64,000 nt of DNA from Tragulus kanchil. Taxonomy: Eukaryota > Chordata > Mammalia > Artiodactyla > Tragulidae. A program made the translations under genes and the position numbers. Below the pieces are notes generated by a model that worked only from the letters and a program-made list of their open reading frames with translations, did not search any database and was not told the origin of the DNA. This document shows positions 22,400 to 33,573 of the stretch, one piece after another (within the stretch, counting starts at the first letter, position 1; the number at the start of each line of letters is the position of its first letter). Location of the stretch: NCBI GenBank assembly GCA_022376925.1, contig JAIOJX010000004.1:126381123-126445122 (forward strand), written 5' to 3'.

Positions 22400-25300
22400 G
22401 AATCTTCTATGGAAAAAGAAGTAGAAAATTTTATCCTGTGGCTGTAAAACAAGCGTTTAATTTTATACCGGGTATTTAAATTACCCTTCTAAGCCTAAAC
22501 TATAGTATCAAGGGAACCAAGGGTGTTTTACTTGTGAGATATAATTCAGTTGACCACATGACTTTGGCTATTGTTAATGCATAAGTAAAGAATTATAGCA
22601 TAGTTTTAAGAGCTTGTTATGTGGAAATACAATATTCTAGACAAATAAAAAGTAGTTATTTGGATATAAAAAGTGTAATGATAAATTTTCAATACATCTC
22701 ATAGGAACATTAAACATTTTAAAATTATTATTGTAATTATGTTAAATACTTATAATACTTTTTCATTTGAACATATGGGTTGTAAACACATCTATTGGAA
22801 AAATTGTGTTTCTTCACACACATTATCATACCTAATTTATTGCACGTGGACAAAACAAAGACCCAGACACCAGACTGAGGCACTGAGATGGGTTGAGAGA
22901 AACCTATCATAGCATAAAGAAGAGCTTCTTCGATGTTTACTTGTACCATCAGAAGTGGTTTGGGCAATGGACTAGTATGGAGGTTGCATGTTAGTTAACA
23001 AGTTACTCAAACTCTAGGCTTGAGGTAGAAACAACTGTAAACCTGATACCTATATCAGGAATCCATTCTTTCTGAATTTCCCCGATTTCCTCTCAAGGAA
23101 GCTTGTGGCAAGGCTTCTTATCCCTAGTATCTTACATGGGACAGTGGACAAGATGTTGGTCCTTTTACTTATTACAGGTGCAAATCATGTGTAACTCTGA
23201 CACCTTTCATTTAAGACTACAAGGAAGGAGGATACATTCTGGCCCTGGCCCCTGTTGAAGAAAGTGTTAACTTTTATTGTCTTTAGAGTCATCACAGAAG
23301 TGAACATTGGTTGTGAAGCATTTATTGAAAGTTGGAAAGGAGAGAGCAAAGGTTATTGACTTAGAGTGGTCTACCAATGACAGATCACATTGAATACTAT
23401 CCATTGTCAAGTGGACCTACATAGCCACTATTTCAGCTGTTAAACTTCCAGTCACACACTGGAGGGGGAAAATCCAGAACAATGTCAAGTATAATCATTA
23501 GAGAAAAACAGCACACTAGGCTCCATTCTGACCACAGGTCCCTGGATATGGCTGCCTTTGACGTGAGTGATTGAGACTCATGCCAGTAGAAACAAGGTCA
23601 GGATCAGGGAGATGCCTTAACACCAGTTAGGAGAGATGTCGTAGGGGAGTCAATCACTCAGTCAGTCAATATTTTTCTATGTCTTGGAGAAAAAACGAAA
23701 TCAGACTGCTGATTTTTTTTGTTTGTTTTGTTAAAGGAAAGGGTGAATGAGGAGAAGCTATTATTTCCATCTTTCTAAAGCCTGGGATAGTTTAGAGATA
23801 TATTCACATACTAGGTAGTGTAGAATTGTGTATAAATATATATGGGAGTATAATGATATACACATACACACTTGTAGCAGATACATATAAACTCATGAGC
23901 AATGTGTCCTTTAGAATATCTTTGGGCTTATTCACTTTTGTGTATGAAGAAGAGGTTTAGGCTACTTAAATATAATGTCTCCTATAGACTTAAACTGCTA
24001 TGTCTGTATACTCAGCCAATTTTACTTGTACATAAAAGTGTTTTACAAGAAAGACTGGGAAATTTCTGAATTGACAGAATAATGAATTTCAGCCAAGTTT
24101 GTTGTAAGAAAAGTTTCAGGAAGGAAGTGGGTCTTATTTATGTAGATGCTTATCTAAATTTGGTACCTAATGCATGACTTATCAGAATCCAGGTAACTGA
24201 TAGACATGTTTTCTTTGAATTCATTTTCCTTGAGTTGGCAAATACTTGTACAAAGCTTTAAAAGAGAGGAGAAGCCAAATTTGAGAGGATTGGCATGGGT
24301 ATGAGTAGTAAGGGAAATCACGGTTTAAAATTTTGGAATTGGAAAGTCACTTGAGATTAAAGAATATAGTTTTTTTTATCCAGATACAAATCCAGTCCTG
24401 AAGAGTCTTATAAGGTTTAGGGGCAGTATAGGCTCCAAGTAAGATAATGTAGGTATTAAGTACTTGAAAATGTACTTAATAAAGGTGGAAGTAAATGTAA
24501 AGAAGAAACTCTGGAAAGAGGGACTACCATAACCAAAGGCAAAAGGATGTAAAAAGCATGATGATGAGGGGACATCACAGGCACTTTCATGTTGAGAGAT
24601 TAACTGTGATTAGGAATAGTGGCATTGTGATGGAAAAGATGGTAGTTGTGCCACATTCTATGCAGAGCTAAGTATTTTGGGATTATTCCATTGTAAGTAA
24701 AGGTTTCAAGCAAGCTAGATTTGCTAGATTTGCATTTTAAATAGAACAATCCAAATGGAGTGTGGAGGATATATTTTAAGGCAGCAGGATAAGAATCAGA
24801 CTTTCAATAGCTAAATAGTAACTATTAAGTTGAGGCATAGGGCAGAGTAGGGGAATATAAAGGAAAGAAGAAAATGAAGAGTAGACATTTTTGGGAAATC
24901 AAATTAATAGATTTATTCAGTTACTTGCTTTTGAAAAATGGTAGAAAATATCCTTGGAGTTTTGGTTTGGGTAGCCATTAATGAAGGAGAGAAAACAGAG
25001 CAGAATATGAAGGGGAACATGAGTAAATATCTGACCTTGGACATGTTGAATTTGAGCTGCACGAGTTATCTGCATGAGATGCTTCATTGATGCCATATTT
25101 AAGGAAGAGGGAAACAGAGCCGGAAAATATCGATAATTACCATCAGAAACTGAACATTACCTAACACAGCTTCTAGAAAACTTCACTGTACATCTGTGTG
25201 AGAGTGTGTATGAAAAAGGAAAATAATATTTTGATCATGATAGGAGAACCCCTGTAGGGATTGGGGACTCCCCAAGATTTATGTATCACACTTTGAGAAT

Positions 25301-25740
25301 TAATATTCTATGAAAATTAGCTTCCTCTTGAAAATGACATTGTCCGCAGCTGTATCTTTGGCTCATCTATGTTCTCTTGTTTGTTTTGAATTTACTAATA
25401 AAATGAAAATAATAGGTATTAATAGGTTTAGGGATCATAGAAAGGATCATAGACCTCAAATAAAGATGTCTGTGAAAGTTACATACATATGCCCATATTA
25501 CATCCCATCCTTATGATCAAAGACCTCATGATTCTTTCATGAAAGAAAGATACATATTGTATACTCATTTCATCATGGCAAGCCAGGTAGGTATTATTAT
25601 TCAAATATTTTAGCCATGAAATATGAGAGATCTACTGAGTAAGAATATGTTTTTCTTGAAGGATGTAGGAAATACAGAAAATTATGGTTGTGTTAAATCT
25701 TTTGGTACTTTAATCTTTAAGCTAACTTAGATATATAATG
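22400..25740. other. Long AT-rich stretch without recognised elements
   Basis: 3.3 kb with no young SINE or LINE, no 1.1 kb duplication and no open frame with protein character. The 24.5-25.1 kb part resembles decayed mammalian dispersed repeat sequence but I cannot classify it. This is the longest plain stretch in the window. Confidence 0.5.
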
Positions 25741-25744
25741 GGCA

Positions 25745-26440
25745 TTTGTTGTTGTTCAGTCGCTCAGTTGTCTGATTCTGCAGCCCCATGAACTGCAACA
25801 TGTCATATTTCTCTGTCCTTCACTGTCTCCCGGAGTTTGCTCAAACTCATGTTCATTGAGTCAATGATGCCATCCAACCATCTTATCCTCTGTCTCCCCC
25901 TTCTCCTCCTTCCCTCAATCTTTCCCAGCATCAGGGTCTTTTCTTATGAGTTAGCTTTTCACATTAGGTGGCCAAAGTATTGGAGCTTCAACTTCAGCAT
26001 CAGTCCTTCCAGTGAATATTCAGGGTTGATATCCTTTAAGATTGACTGGTTTGATCTCCTTGCTGTCCAGGGGACTCTCAAAAGTCTTCTCCAGCACCAC
26101 AGTTTGAAGGCATCAATTCTTCAGTGCTCAGCATACTTTATGGTTCAACTCTCACATCTGTACATGACTACTGAAGAAACCATGGCTTTGACTATATGGA
26201 CCTTTGTTTGCAAAGTGATATCTCTGCTTGATATCTAAACTCACTGTGTAAGTTTTTCATAGCTTTTCTTCCAAGGAGCAAGTTTTTTTTTTTTAAGTTC
26301 ATGGATACAGTCACCATCCTTAGTGATTTTAGAGCAAGTCTGTCACTTTTTCCATTTTTTCCACATTTATTTGCCATGAACTGATGGGATTGGATGCTAT
26401 GATCTTAATTTTTTGAATGTTGAGTTTTAAGCCAGCATGG
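25745..26440 (-). mobile_element. BovB LINE 3' end, antisense, about 0.7 kb
   Basis: 'TTGTTGTTCAGTCGCTCAGT', 'GTTCATTGAGTCAATGATGC', 'CCCAGCATCAGGGTCTTTTC', 'GATCTCCTTGCTGTCCAGGG', 'AGTCTTCTCCAGCACCACAG', 'CCATGGCTTTGACTATATGG' and 'TTTTTGAATGTTGAGTTTTA'. It includes a T-run near 26284-26295. 5'-truncated. The 133-codon plus-strand frame (25837-26238) is an antisense shadow of BovB. Confidence 0.92.
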
Positions 26441-26951
26441 ACATAGTTAAATTTCACTTTTTAACTCTTTGGTTTTGGAAAGAAAATATGAACTCTATAT
26501 TGAATTGAATATGGTAAGTTTCCATTGCCTAATAACATATTTAATCCTTTGACCAGCATAGTGTAGTTGCTACGTATCAGTGGGCATATAATGTTAAATA
26601 ATTTAATCACTCCAGGAAACTAGCTGATCATTATGGTCTTTTATTTGATTATCTTATATGTAAATATTAGAAGTGTACATATGTGCATAGGAAATGAATT
26701 ATTAAATAAGACTTTTTCGCTCTGGAGGAAAGCAACAGATATGAAGCCTGTGCCTCTAATTTTTAGCTTATTATTCTGAAAACAAAAGACAAATATATAT
26801 TACTGAAGAAATTCATTTATCAAATTGGGAAAAAATACTTTCTATAGTTTAAGATTGATTGTACTTAAAGCCAAGACTTCAAATTTCATGTGTAGTCTTT
26901 GGAAATCATTATATTTCAACCTGCGTAGTTATTTGCAAAAAAAAATTTGAG

Positions 26952-27290
26952 GGGCTCCCCCTGGTGGCCCAGTGGGTAAGGACACCGCCTTGCAGTGCAA
27001 GGGGCGCCGGTTCGAGCCCTGGCCTGGGAAGATCCCACGTGCCGCGGAGCGGCTGGACTGATGTGTCCAATTACCGAGCCAGAGCTCTGGAGCGCCTGCG
27101 CCCAGAGCCGGGGCTCTGCAACAACAGACGCCACCACAATGGGAGGCCCACAGGAGCCAAAGAATAAAGACGGATGAACACAGAGAAACGAAAGACCAAT
27201 AGAAGTGGCCTGCCTGCTCCCCTCCCTCCCCAACCCAACCAACGCCCAAAATAATAAATAAATAAATCTTTAAAAAAAAAAAAAAAAAAA
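26952..27290 (+). mobile_element. Composite tRNA-headed SINE, locus 2 (best-preserved forward copy)
   Basis: It has a pol III A-box-like TGGCCCAGTGG (26965-26975) and a B-box GGTTCGAGCC (27009-27018). A CHR-like body follows ('GATCCCACGTGCCGCGGAGC', 'GGCTGGACTGATGTGTCC'), then a GC-rich middle ('GCGCCTGCGCCCAGAGCC') and a 3' block ('AATAAAGACGGATGAACACA', 'GAAAGACCAATAGAAGTGGC'). It ends in a C-rich stretch, AAATAAATAAATCTTT and an A-run. Flanked by AAATTTGAG on both sides (to 26951; 27290-27298). Confidence 0.87.
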
Positions 27291-27561
27291 AATTTGAGTC
27301 ATTTAACCTAGTAGTTTCCAGACAGTGGGATTTTGTGGACAATAAAATGCAATTTAATGCAAATGAAAAGGAATTTTGATTTTATTGCCATTTCTTCACT
27401 TTGCCCCAAAAATAAAAAATTAGCAAAAAGCAAACAAAAATCTACTACATATTGCCACCTATAATCATAATGTGAACATCTTAATACCAAAATTTTAAGA
27501 GTATTGAATGTATGAAAAATTTAATATAATATCTTTATTTCCCTCACCCTATGCAGAGTTT

Positions 27562-27687
27562 GGGAATTCCTAGGTAGTACAGTGGTAAAGAATTCACCCA
27601 CCAATGAAGAAGATGCTGAAGACATGGGTTTGATCCCTGACTTGGGAAGACCCCCTAGAGAAGAGCACCACAACCCACTCCAGTATC
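27562..27687 (+). mobile_element. Bov-tA SINE, truncated
   Basis: A tRNA-like head with 'GGGAATTCCTAGGTAGTACA', B-box 'GGTTTGATCCC' and 'CACAACCCACTCCAGTAT', then a stop mid-body. The 3' half is missing. Confidence 0.8.
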
Positions 27688-27904
27688 AGTTATCTAAAGT
27701 TCTATAGAACAAACTCAGATAAAATGAAAGTCTCTTTTATTTTGAAAGCTCATCAGGGCAAATTTTCTAGAACAGGTATCTTTATTAAATGGTTACCGGA
27801 TTCTAACTTTTTAATATTTTTTTTCCTTTTTTCTCCTACCCTTTCATTTTTCCATTGAATGAGGGAAAAATTTAAAATACACCACAATTATTCTTCACAA
27901 AGGC

Positions 27905-28100
27905 CTATTTCTGGAATGTTCTTGTCCATTTTGTGTCCTCAGATACTAGTTCATATGTCACCTTCTCTAGAAAACCTTCTTTTGTCTCCTTAATGTTAGT
28001 TGTCTTTCTTCTGAGCCAGTTATGTATGCCTCCATAGCAACAATTGTGCTAAGTGTTATAATCTATGTGTTATTCCTGTATACTAATTCCTGATATTGGC
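27905..28100 (+). mobile_element. L2 LINE 3' relic
   Basis: 'CTGGAATGTTCTTGTCC', 'CATATGTCACCTTCTCTAG', 'AAAACCTTCTTTTG' and 'GCCTCCATAGCAACAATTGT' fit the order of the L2 3' end ('..TGTCACCTCCTCTG..' type). Old and degenerate. Confidence 0.55.
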
Positions 28101-29200
28101 AGATTCAGTCCATTTGTATTTATTTTTTTAATCAGTTTTATTTTTAGACCGTGTTTGGTAATTTTCCTGCTTTCAGCTTTTCCCCTGCATTCTTTTTTTT
28201 TTTCCTGACTTCTTTTGGAATGACTAAGTTTTAAAAGTTCTATTTTTCCCTTCTGTTATTATGAAGATATAAAATTATTATTATATTATTGTCTGTCTAG
28301 TCATCTAGCATGGTTTACAAAATCTAATTATAAGCTTACTAGAATACTCCCTTCATAAATGTTAAGAAGGGAGCATACTCTATTAGTTTAATCTTATATT
28401 TCATCATTCATGATTAATAATTACTATTGATTGTTATTATATTTTATAAAAATGTTATATTGCCCTTGATTTTACAGATTATATTGCTTATCCTTTATTA
28501 TTGTATATTACTCCTTTCTTTTATTTTCTTCTTCAAGGCTACATTTTGGTTGAAAAGTTTATTTTAATCTTATTCCTTTAAAATAATTTCAAAGAGCATA
28601 GTTCCAGTCAATCAATTAACTTTTCAGCTTTAATTTCTAACAAGATGACAAATATATCTCTTTAATTTTTTCTTTTTCTTTTGCTATTTTTAGAATTTGC
28701 ATGTACTTAGTATTTCTAAGATTCACAGAAATGTGCTTAGAACTAGGTTCCATTTTATACTTTGTTTGGAATTTATCATGCATTAAGAGTCTGATTTTTT
28801 TTGTCTTGTGGTCATTTTGAATCATTCTCCATTATTAATCTGTTGGAACATTGATTTTTCCTGTTATCTCTTTTAGGTCTTCTCTTATGTTGAATTTAAT
28901 ACTTTTCATAGTTTTGTTTTTATACTGCATTATGTGTAATTTTTCTTTTCTGTTCTCACCCAGCTAATTTTTTCCCTAGCTATATCGTATCTGTCATTTA
29001 ACCTATCGAGTAGCTTTTACATTAAAAATATTATATTATCATTTTAGAAGTAGAGTCCTTATCTTGTGTCTTTTCAAACCTGGTCATTTATAGAATAGCA
29101 TACTCATGAAGAAAAGAAACCAGCATAGCATTTAGACTTTGAGGAATCCCAAATTCTGCACCAATTTGTGCCTGAAAGAGCTTTGGAGTATGGGCTTGAT
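28100..29200. other. T-rich non-coding stretch
   Basis: Very AT-rich, especially T on the plus strand. No gene or classified element. Confidence 0.5.
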
Positions 29201-29202
29201 AG

Positions 29203-29424
29203 TGGGATTCTCCGGTGATTCAGTGGTTAAGTTACACCTGCAGTGCTGGAGATGCAGGAGGCACGGGTTAAGTCCCTGGTTCAGAAGATCCCTTGGCGGA
29301 GGACATGGCAACCCACTCCAGTATTCTTGTCATGAAAATACCATGGACAGAGGAGCCAGGAGGGCTACAGTTTATGAGGTTATGAGGAGTTGGACGTGAG
29401 TGAAGTGACTGAGCACATACACAT
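29203..29424 (+). mobile_element. Bov-tA SINE
   Basis: Head 'GGATTCTCCGGTGATTCAGT', a degenerate B-box 'GGGTTAAGTCCC', then 'CCACTCCAGTATTCTTGTCA', 'ACCATGGACAGAGGAGCCAG' and 'GAGTTGGACGTGAGTGAAGT'. Full length but diverged, so an older copy. Confidence 0.88.
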
Positions 29425-30463
29425 AGTGGTGGAAGACTGCACAGAGGAGGACAGTTCAATTGTGAGCAATAAACACAGACCCTGGCTTCATGCATCACCA
29501 GAGAGGGGCCAGAGCTACACATTAAGATGATCATGGTGTCTAATAGACTGCATATGAGCACACTTGAAATACTCTCTAAAGAATGTCTAGAAAAATAACC
29601 TATTGGAGAGTGTCCTTTGCAGGAAAATTGTGGTTTCACAGAAACAGGTATGTGTAAAAGTCAGTGGCTGAGCAATTACCACTAGCATCTGCTTATGTAT
29701 TAATAAAACCCAGCTATTATAGTTTGGGGAAGCATAAGTTATAAAACAGTGAAGAGAAGGTGTGAGAGTGACTCTGAACAGCTGAACAGTAACTGCTAGT
29801 GAAATAACAGACTGGTCTCAAATATGACCAAAATTTGTTAAAAATGGATATTTTATCATGAGCTTATGGATGTGATTTCACTGATTTCATTGATGATAGA
29901 CTCCAGGGTGAATTGAATCTTTAGGGAGACCTCATCTTCCTTTTTCTTTCCCTCATCCTCAGGATTCTGCAATGCTAATAAAACATAAAGTACTATATCA
30001 AATGACTGTTTGTTTTATACAAATCACTATAAAATTGATTTGGGTCATTGATTTACTTGAATCACCAGTGGTTTTTTCATAGACTAATTCAACATGACAT
30101 ATATTAGAACACACACACATAAGGATACTAAGAAAAATTTCTCTACATGTTGTATTTAGGTTATCCTATCAAAGGAAAGCTATGTCAATGAGCTAAGTAG
30201 ACTTGGAAATAGTAATAATATTCATAGATAGTTATATATTAAACAAAGGCATGTTTTAAAAATCATTTCTATTGGCCTGAAATCAGATCTAGGCAGGAAT
30301 TTGTATCTATAAAAAAGAGCAGTTTTGGATATACTTTACTGATATCTGTAGGTAAACATTTCTAGGACTCATTCTTTCCCAGAAGGAAATTTTAAACAGT
30401 ATTTGCCAATTTACCTGAACAAAGGTTAGTAATGATGAATAAGTCTTTATTCAGCTAAGCACC
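29425..30463. other. Non-coding, no recognised element
   Basis: No gene and no clear young repeat. Confidence 0.5.
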
Positions 30464-30841
30464 TGTAGTCTGCCCCTTTGCCACATGATCTTTGAAGTCA
30501 CTCAGTCACTGTTGATTACTTCCCAGAAAAAGTCATTAATCCTCCATTTCCTGTTTTACAGTTCTAAAGAATTCTTCATATTATTATGAATTATCCTATA
30601 GGTGATGCAGTTTTCTAAATTATCCCCAATAAACTGATACTCAGGTATTAGATATACAATTTCATGTACAAAATAATGTTTAATAAAACTGAGTGCCATG
30701 AGTTTTTCTGAAAAGCATATTGTGGCTCACTGGAAACTTGAAAACAGTGGCAAAACTTTAAGTTCAATAGTAACAGAAAGATCGAATAAAATCAATGAAA
30801 GATTTTGGAAAGAACTGTCATACATTGAATAATTTGATGTG

Positions 30842-31065
30842 CAAGAGTGTGCATGCTCATTCACTCTATTATGTCTGATTCTTTGTGATCCCATAGACTA
30901 TAGCCCGCCAGGCTCCTCTATCCATGGGATTTCTCAGGCAAGAATACTGGAGTGGGTTGCCATTTCCTTCTCCAGGGATCTTCCTGACCCAAGGATTGAA
31001 CTGGCATCTCTTGCACCTCCTCCACTGGCAGTTGTATTCTTCACCACTGTGCCACCTGGAAAGCA
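30842..31065 (-). mobile_element. Bov-tA SINE (reverse)
   Basis: 'CATGCTCATTCACTCTATTA', 'TCCATGGGATTTCTCAGGCA', 'AGAATACTGGAGTGGGTTGC', 'GACCCAAGGATTGAACTGGC', ending 'CTGTGCCACCTGGAAAGC'. TTTGAT occurs just outside both ends. Confidence 0.9.
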
Positions 31066-31142
31066 AATAGTTTGATATCTTGGGTCAAATTTGAATAAGA
31101 TAATGGTAAGTTTTTTGTTTAGCTCTGAGAATGATATCTTAT

Positions 31143-31260
31143 GTGTTTTCTAATTTATGTATTTTTTAATGGAAGGATAATTGCTTTATAGAATTTTATT
31201 GGTTTCTGCCAAACATCAAGATGAATCATATATATAGGTATGTCCCCTCCCTCTTGAAAA
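31143..31260 (-). mobile_element. L1 3' end fragment (reverse)
   Basis: 'GGAAGGATAATTGCTTTATA', 'TTTATTGGTTTCTGCCAAAC' and 'TCCCCTCCCTCTTGAAAATA' match the reverse complement of ruminant L1 3' UTR. About 115 bases. Confidence 0.7.
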
Positions 31261-31988
31261 TACGGTCTTCAGGAAGGTACGTTTACTGATGTCAGTGAAC
31301 TTCTTTTGGCTCAGATACACATGCCATGCTTTGGTTGAATTAGGATTCCCATCCTCCAGTCAGACTGCTTTCCTCTTTTCCTTATCTCCAGTCCTTCTCT
31401 ATTCTTTCTATGATGTGTACCAATGTTATTAGAGGCAATTATATAGAATTCCTTTGTCTATGTTTTCCTTCCTGATTGCACTTAATTTTGGACTCCTAAA
31501 GCTTAGTGTACACCCTCAAATGTGAATAGAGCCATATTAGACTGCCTTGAAATAGAAGTAGCAAAGGCTTTTGTATTTATTTTGAGAGTTGATTAGACAG
31601 ACTTTTCCCATGTAGTCTGCCCCTTTGCCACATGATCTTTGAAGTCACTCAGTCACTGTTGATTACTTCCCAGAAAAAGTCATTAATCCTCCATTTCCTG
31701 TTTTACAGTTCTAAAGAATTCTTCATATTATTATGAATTATCCTATAGGTGATGCAGTTTTCTAAATTATCCCCAATAAACTGATACTCAGGTATTAGAT
31801 ATACAATTTCATGTACAAAATAATGTTTAATAAAACTGAGTGCCATGAGTTTTTCTGAAAAGCATATTGTGGCTCACTGGAAACTTGAAAACAGTGGCAA
31901 AACTTTAAGTTCAATAGTAACAGAAAGATCGAATAAAATCAATGAAAGATTTTGGAAAGAACTGTCATACATTGAATAATTTGATGTG

Positions 31989-32213
31989 CAAGAGTGTGCA
32001 TGCTCATTCACTCTATTATGTCTGATTCTTTGTGATCCCATAGACTATAGCCCGCCAGGCTCCTCTATCCATGGGATTTCTCAGGCAAGAATACTGGAGT
32101 GGGTTGCCATTTCCTCCTCCAGGGGATCTTCCTGACCCAAGGATTGAACTGGCATCTCTTGCACCTCCTCCACTGGCAGTTGTATTCTTCACCACTGTGC
32201 CACCTGGAAAGCA
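31989..32213 (-). mobile_element. Bov-tA SINE, duplicate in D6
   Basis: Copy of 30842-31065 with one extra G and one T/C change. Confidence 0.9.
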
Positions 32214-32289
32214 AATAGTTTGATATCTTGGGTCAAATTTGAATAAGATAATGGTAAGTTTTTTGTTTAGCTCTGAGAATGATATCTTA

Positions 32290-32407
32290 TGTGTTTTCTA
32301 ATTTATGTATTTTTTAATGGAAGGATAATTGCTTTATAGAATTTTATTGGTTTCTGCCAAACATCAAGATGAATCATATATATAGGTATGTCCCCTCCCT
32401 CTTGAAA
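32290..32407 (-). mobile_element. L1 3' end fragment, duplicate in D6
   Basis: Copy of 31143-31260. Confidence 0.7.
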
Positions 32408-32822
32408 ATACGGTCTTCAGGAAGGTACGTTTACTGATGTCAGTGAACTTCTTTTGGCTCAGATACACATGCCATGCTTTGGTTGAATTAGGATTCCCAT
32501 CCTCCAGTCAGACTGCTTTCCTCTTTTCCTTATCTCCAGTCCTTCTCTATTCTTTCTATGATGTGTACCAATGTTATTAGAGGCAATTATATAGAATTCC
32601 TTTGTCTATGTTTTCCTTCCTGATTGCACTTAATTTTGGACTCCTAAAGCTTAGTGTACACCCTCAAATGTGAATAGAGCCATATTAGACTGCCTTGAAA
32701 TAGAAGTAGCAAAGGCTTTTGTATTTATTTTGAGAGTTGATTAGACAGACTTTTTCCCATCTACCAAACACATATTCATTTTGTTTCCACTTACAGTCAC
32801 TCCTACCCTTTGATTTCTTTTT

Positions 32823-33155
32823 CTTTTTTAAAAGATTTATTTATTTATTTATTTTTATTTTGGGTGGGGGTCGGGTTGGGGAGCAAGGGGAGCGGGCGGG
32901 CCACTCTATTGGTCTTTCATTTATCTATTTTCATCCGTTTTTGTTCTTTGGCTCCTGTGGGCCTCCCATCGCGGTGGCATCTGTGGTTGCAGAGCGCCGG
33001 CTCTGGGTGCATGCGCTCCAGAGCTCTGGCTCGGTAATTGGACACATCAGTCCAGCCGCTCCGCAGCACGTGGGATCTTCCCAGGCCAGGGATCGAACCG
33101 GCACCCCTTGCACTGCAAGGCGATGTCCTTACCCCTGGACCACCAGGGGAAGCCC
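32823..33155 (-). mobile_element. Composite tRNA-headed SINE, locus 3
   Basis: On the minus strand: 'GGGCTTCCCCTGGTGGTCCA' head, B-box GGTTCGATCC, body 'GGCTGGACTGATGTGTCC', 3' block '..GGATGAAAATAGATAAATGA', 'AAGACCAATAGAGTGGCC' and tail AAATAAATAAATAAATCTTT. The 13-bp target-site duplication TTGATTTCTTTTT lies at 32810-32822 and 33156-33168. By eye it differs from locus 2 at roughly 5-8% of positions. Confidence 0.87.
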
Positions 33156-33168
33156 TTGATTTCTTTTT

Positions 33169-33573
33169 GTCTTCCCAGTTTTCTGTGAGCCTGCTTTCCG
33201 TGAACACAGAGATTCTCATTTCTTATTCACGTATTAATGCATTTATTTATTAGAGAAAACTAATATTAGTTAAATGCATATTATGTTCTAAGCATAATGA
33301 TATAGTTGTGGGAAAGACAGATATGGCCCTTGTACCCACAGTACTTTTTGATTTAGATAGCTCACTGTGGCTATAATTTTTGGATATTATATCTGAGGTG
33401 ATATGAATGCACACATTGCAATCATGTAACCTGGCCAAATATTTTAACATCTATAAAAACTTCCTGTTGGAATTGACCACCATGATAATTATGTAGTAGG
33501 ATAAGCAGAAGTTATATATAAGTTCACAAGGCAAAGGAGTCACACACACACACACAGACTAAGAAAATATTGC
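33169..33573. other. Non-coding with short CA microsatellite
   Basis: A (CA)n tract of about 9 units lies at 33541-33558. Nothing else is recognised. Confidence 0.55.

Larger units (their letters stand above)
30464..32757. repeat. Tandem duplication D6 (period 1,147)
   Basis: Copy 1 is 30464-31610 and copy 2 is 31611-32757. They abut at '..GACTTTTCCCA|TGTAGTCTGCC'. Small differences: CTTCTCCAGGGATC versus CTCCTCCAGGGGATC inside the SINE, and a T-run length change at the right end. Confidence 0.95.

Noticed and set aside
25837..26238. 133-codon plus-strand frame (and the similar 16376-16753 frame)
   Set aside because: Both are antisense reads of the BovB 3' region; their similarity comes from the shared LINE.
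26952..27040. tRNA gene, from A- and B-box matches
   Set aside because: The boxes belong to a SINE head; there is no complete cloverleaf, and target-site duplications flank the whole 339-base element.
30464..32757. The paired 1.1 kb direct repeats as LTRs of proviruses
   Set aside because: The copies are adjacent with no internal retroviral region, lack TG..CA ends and differ completely between loci.
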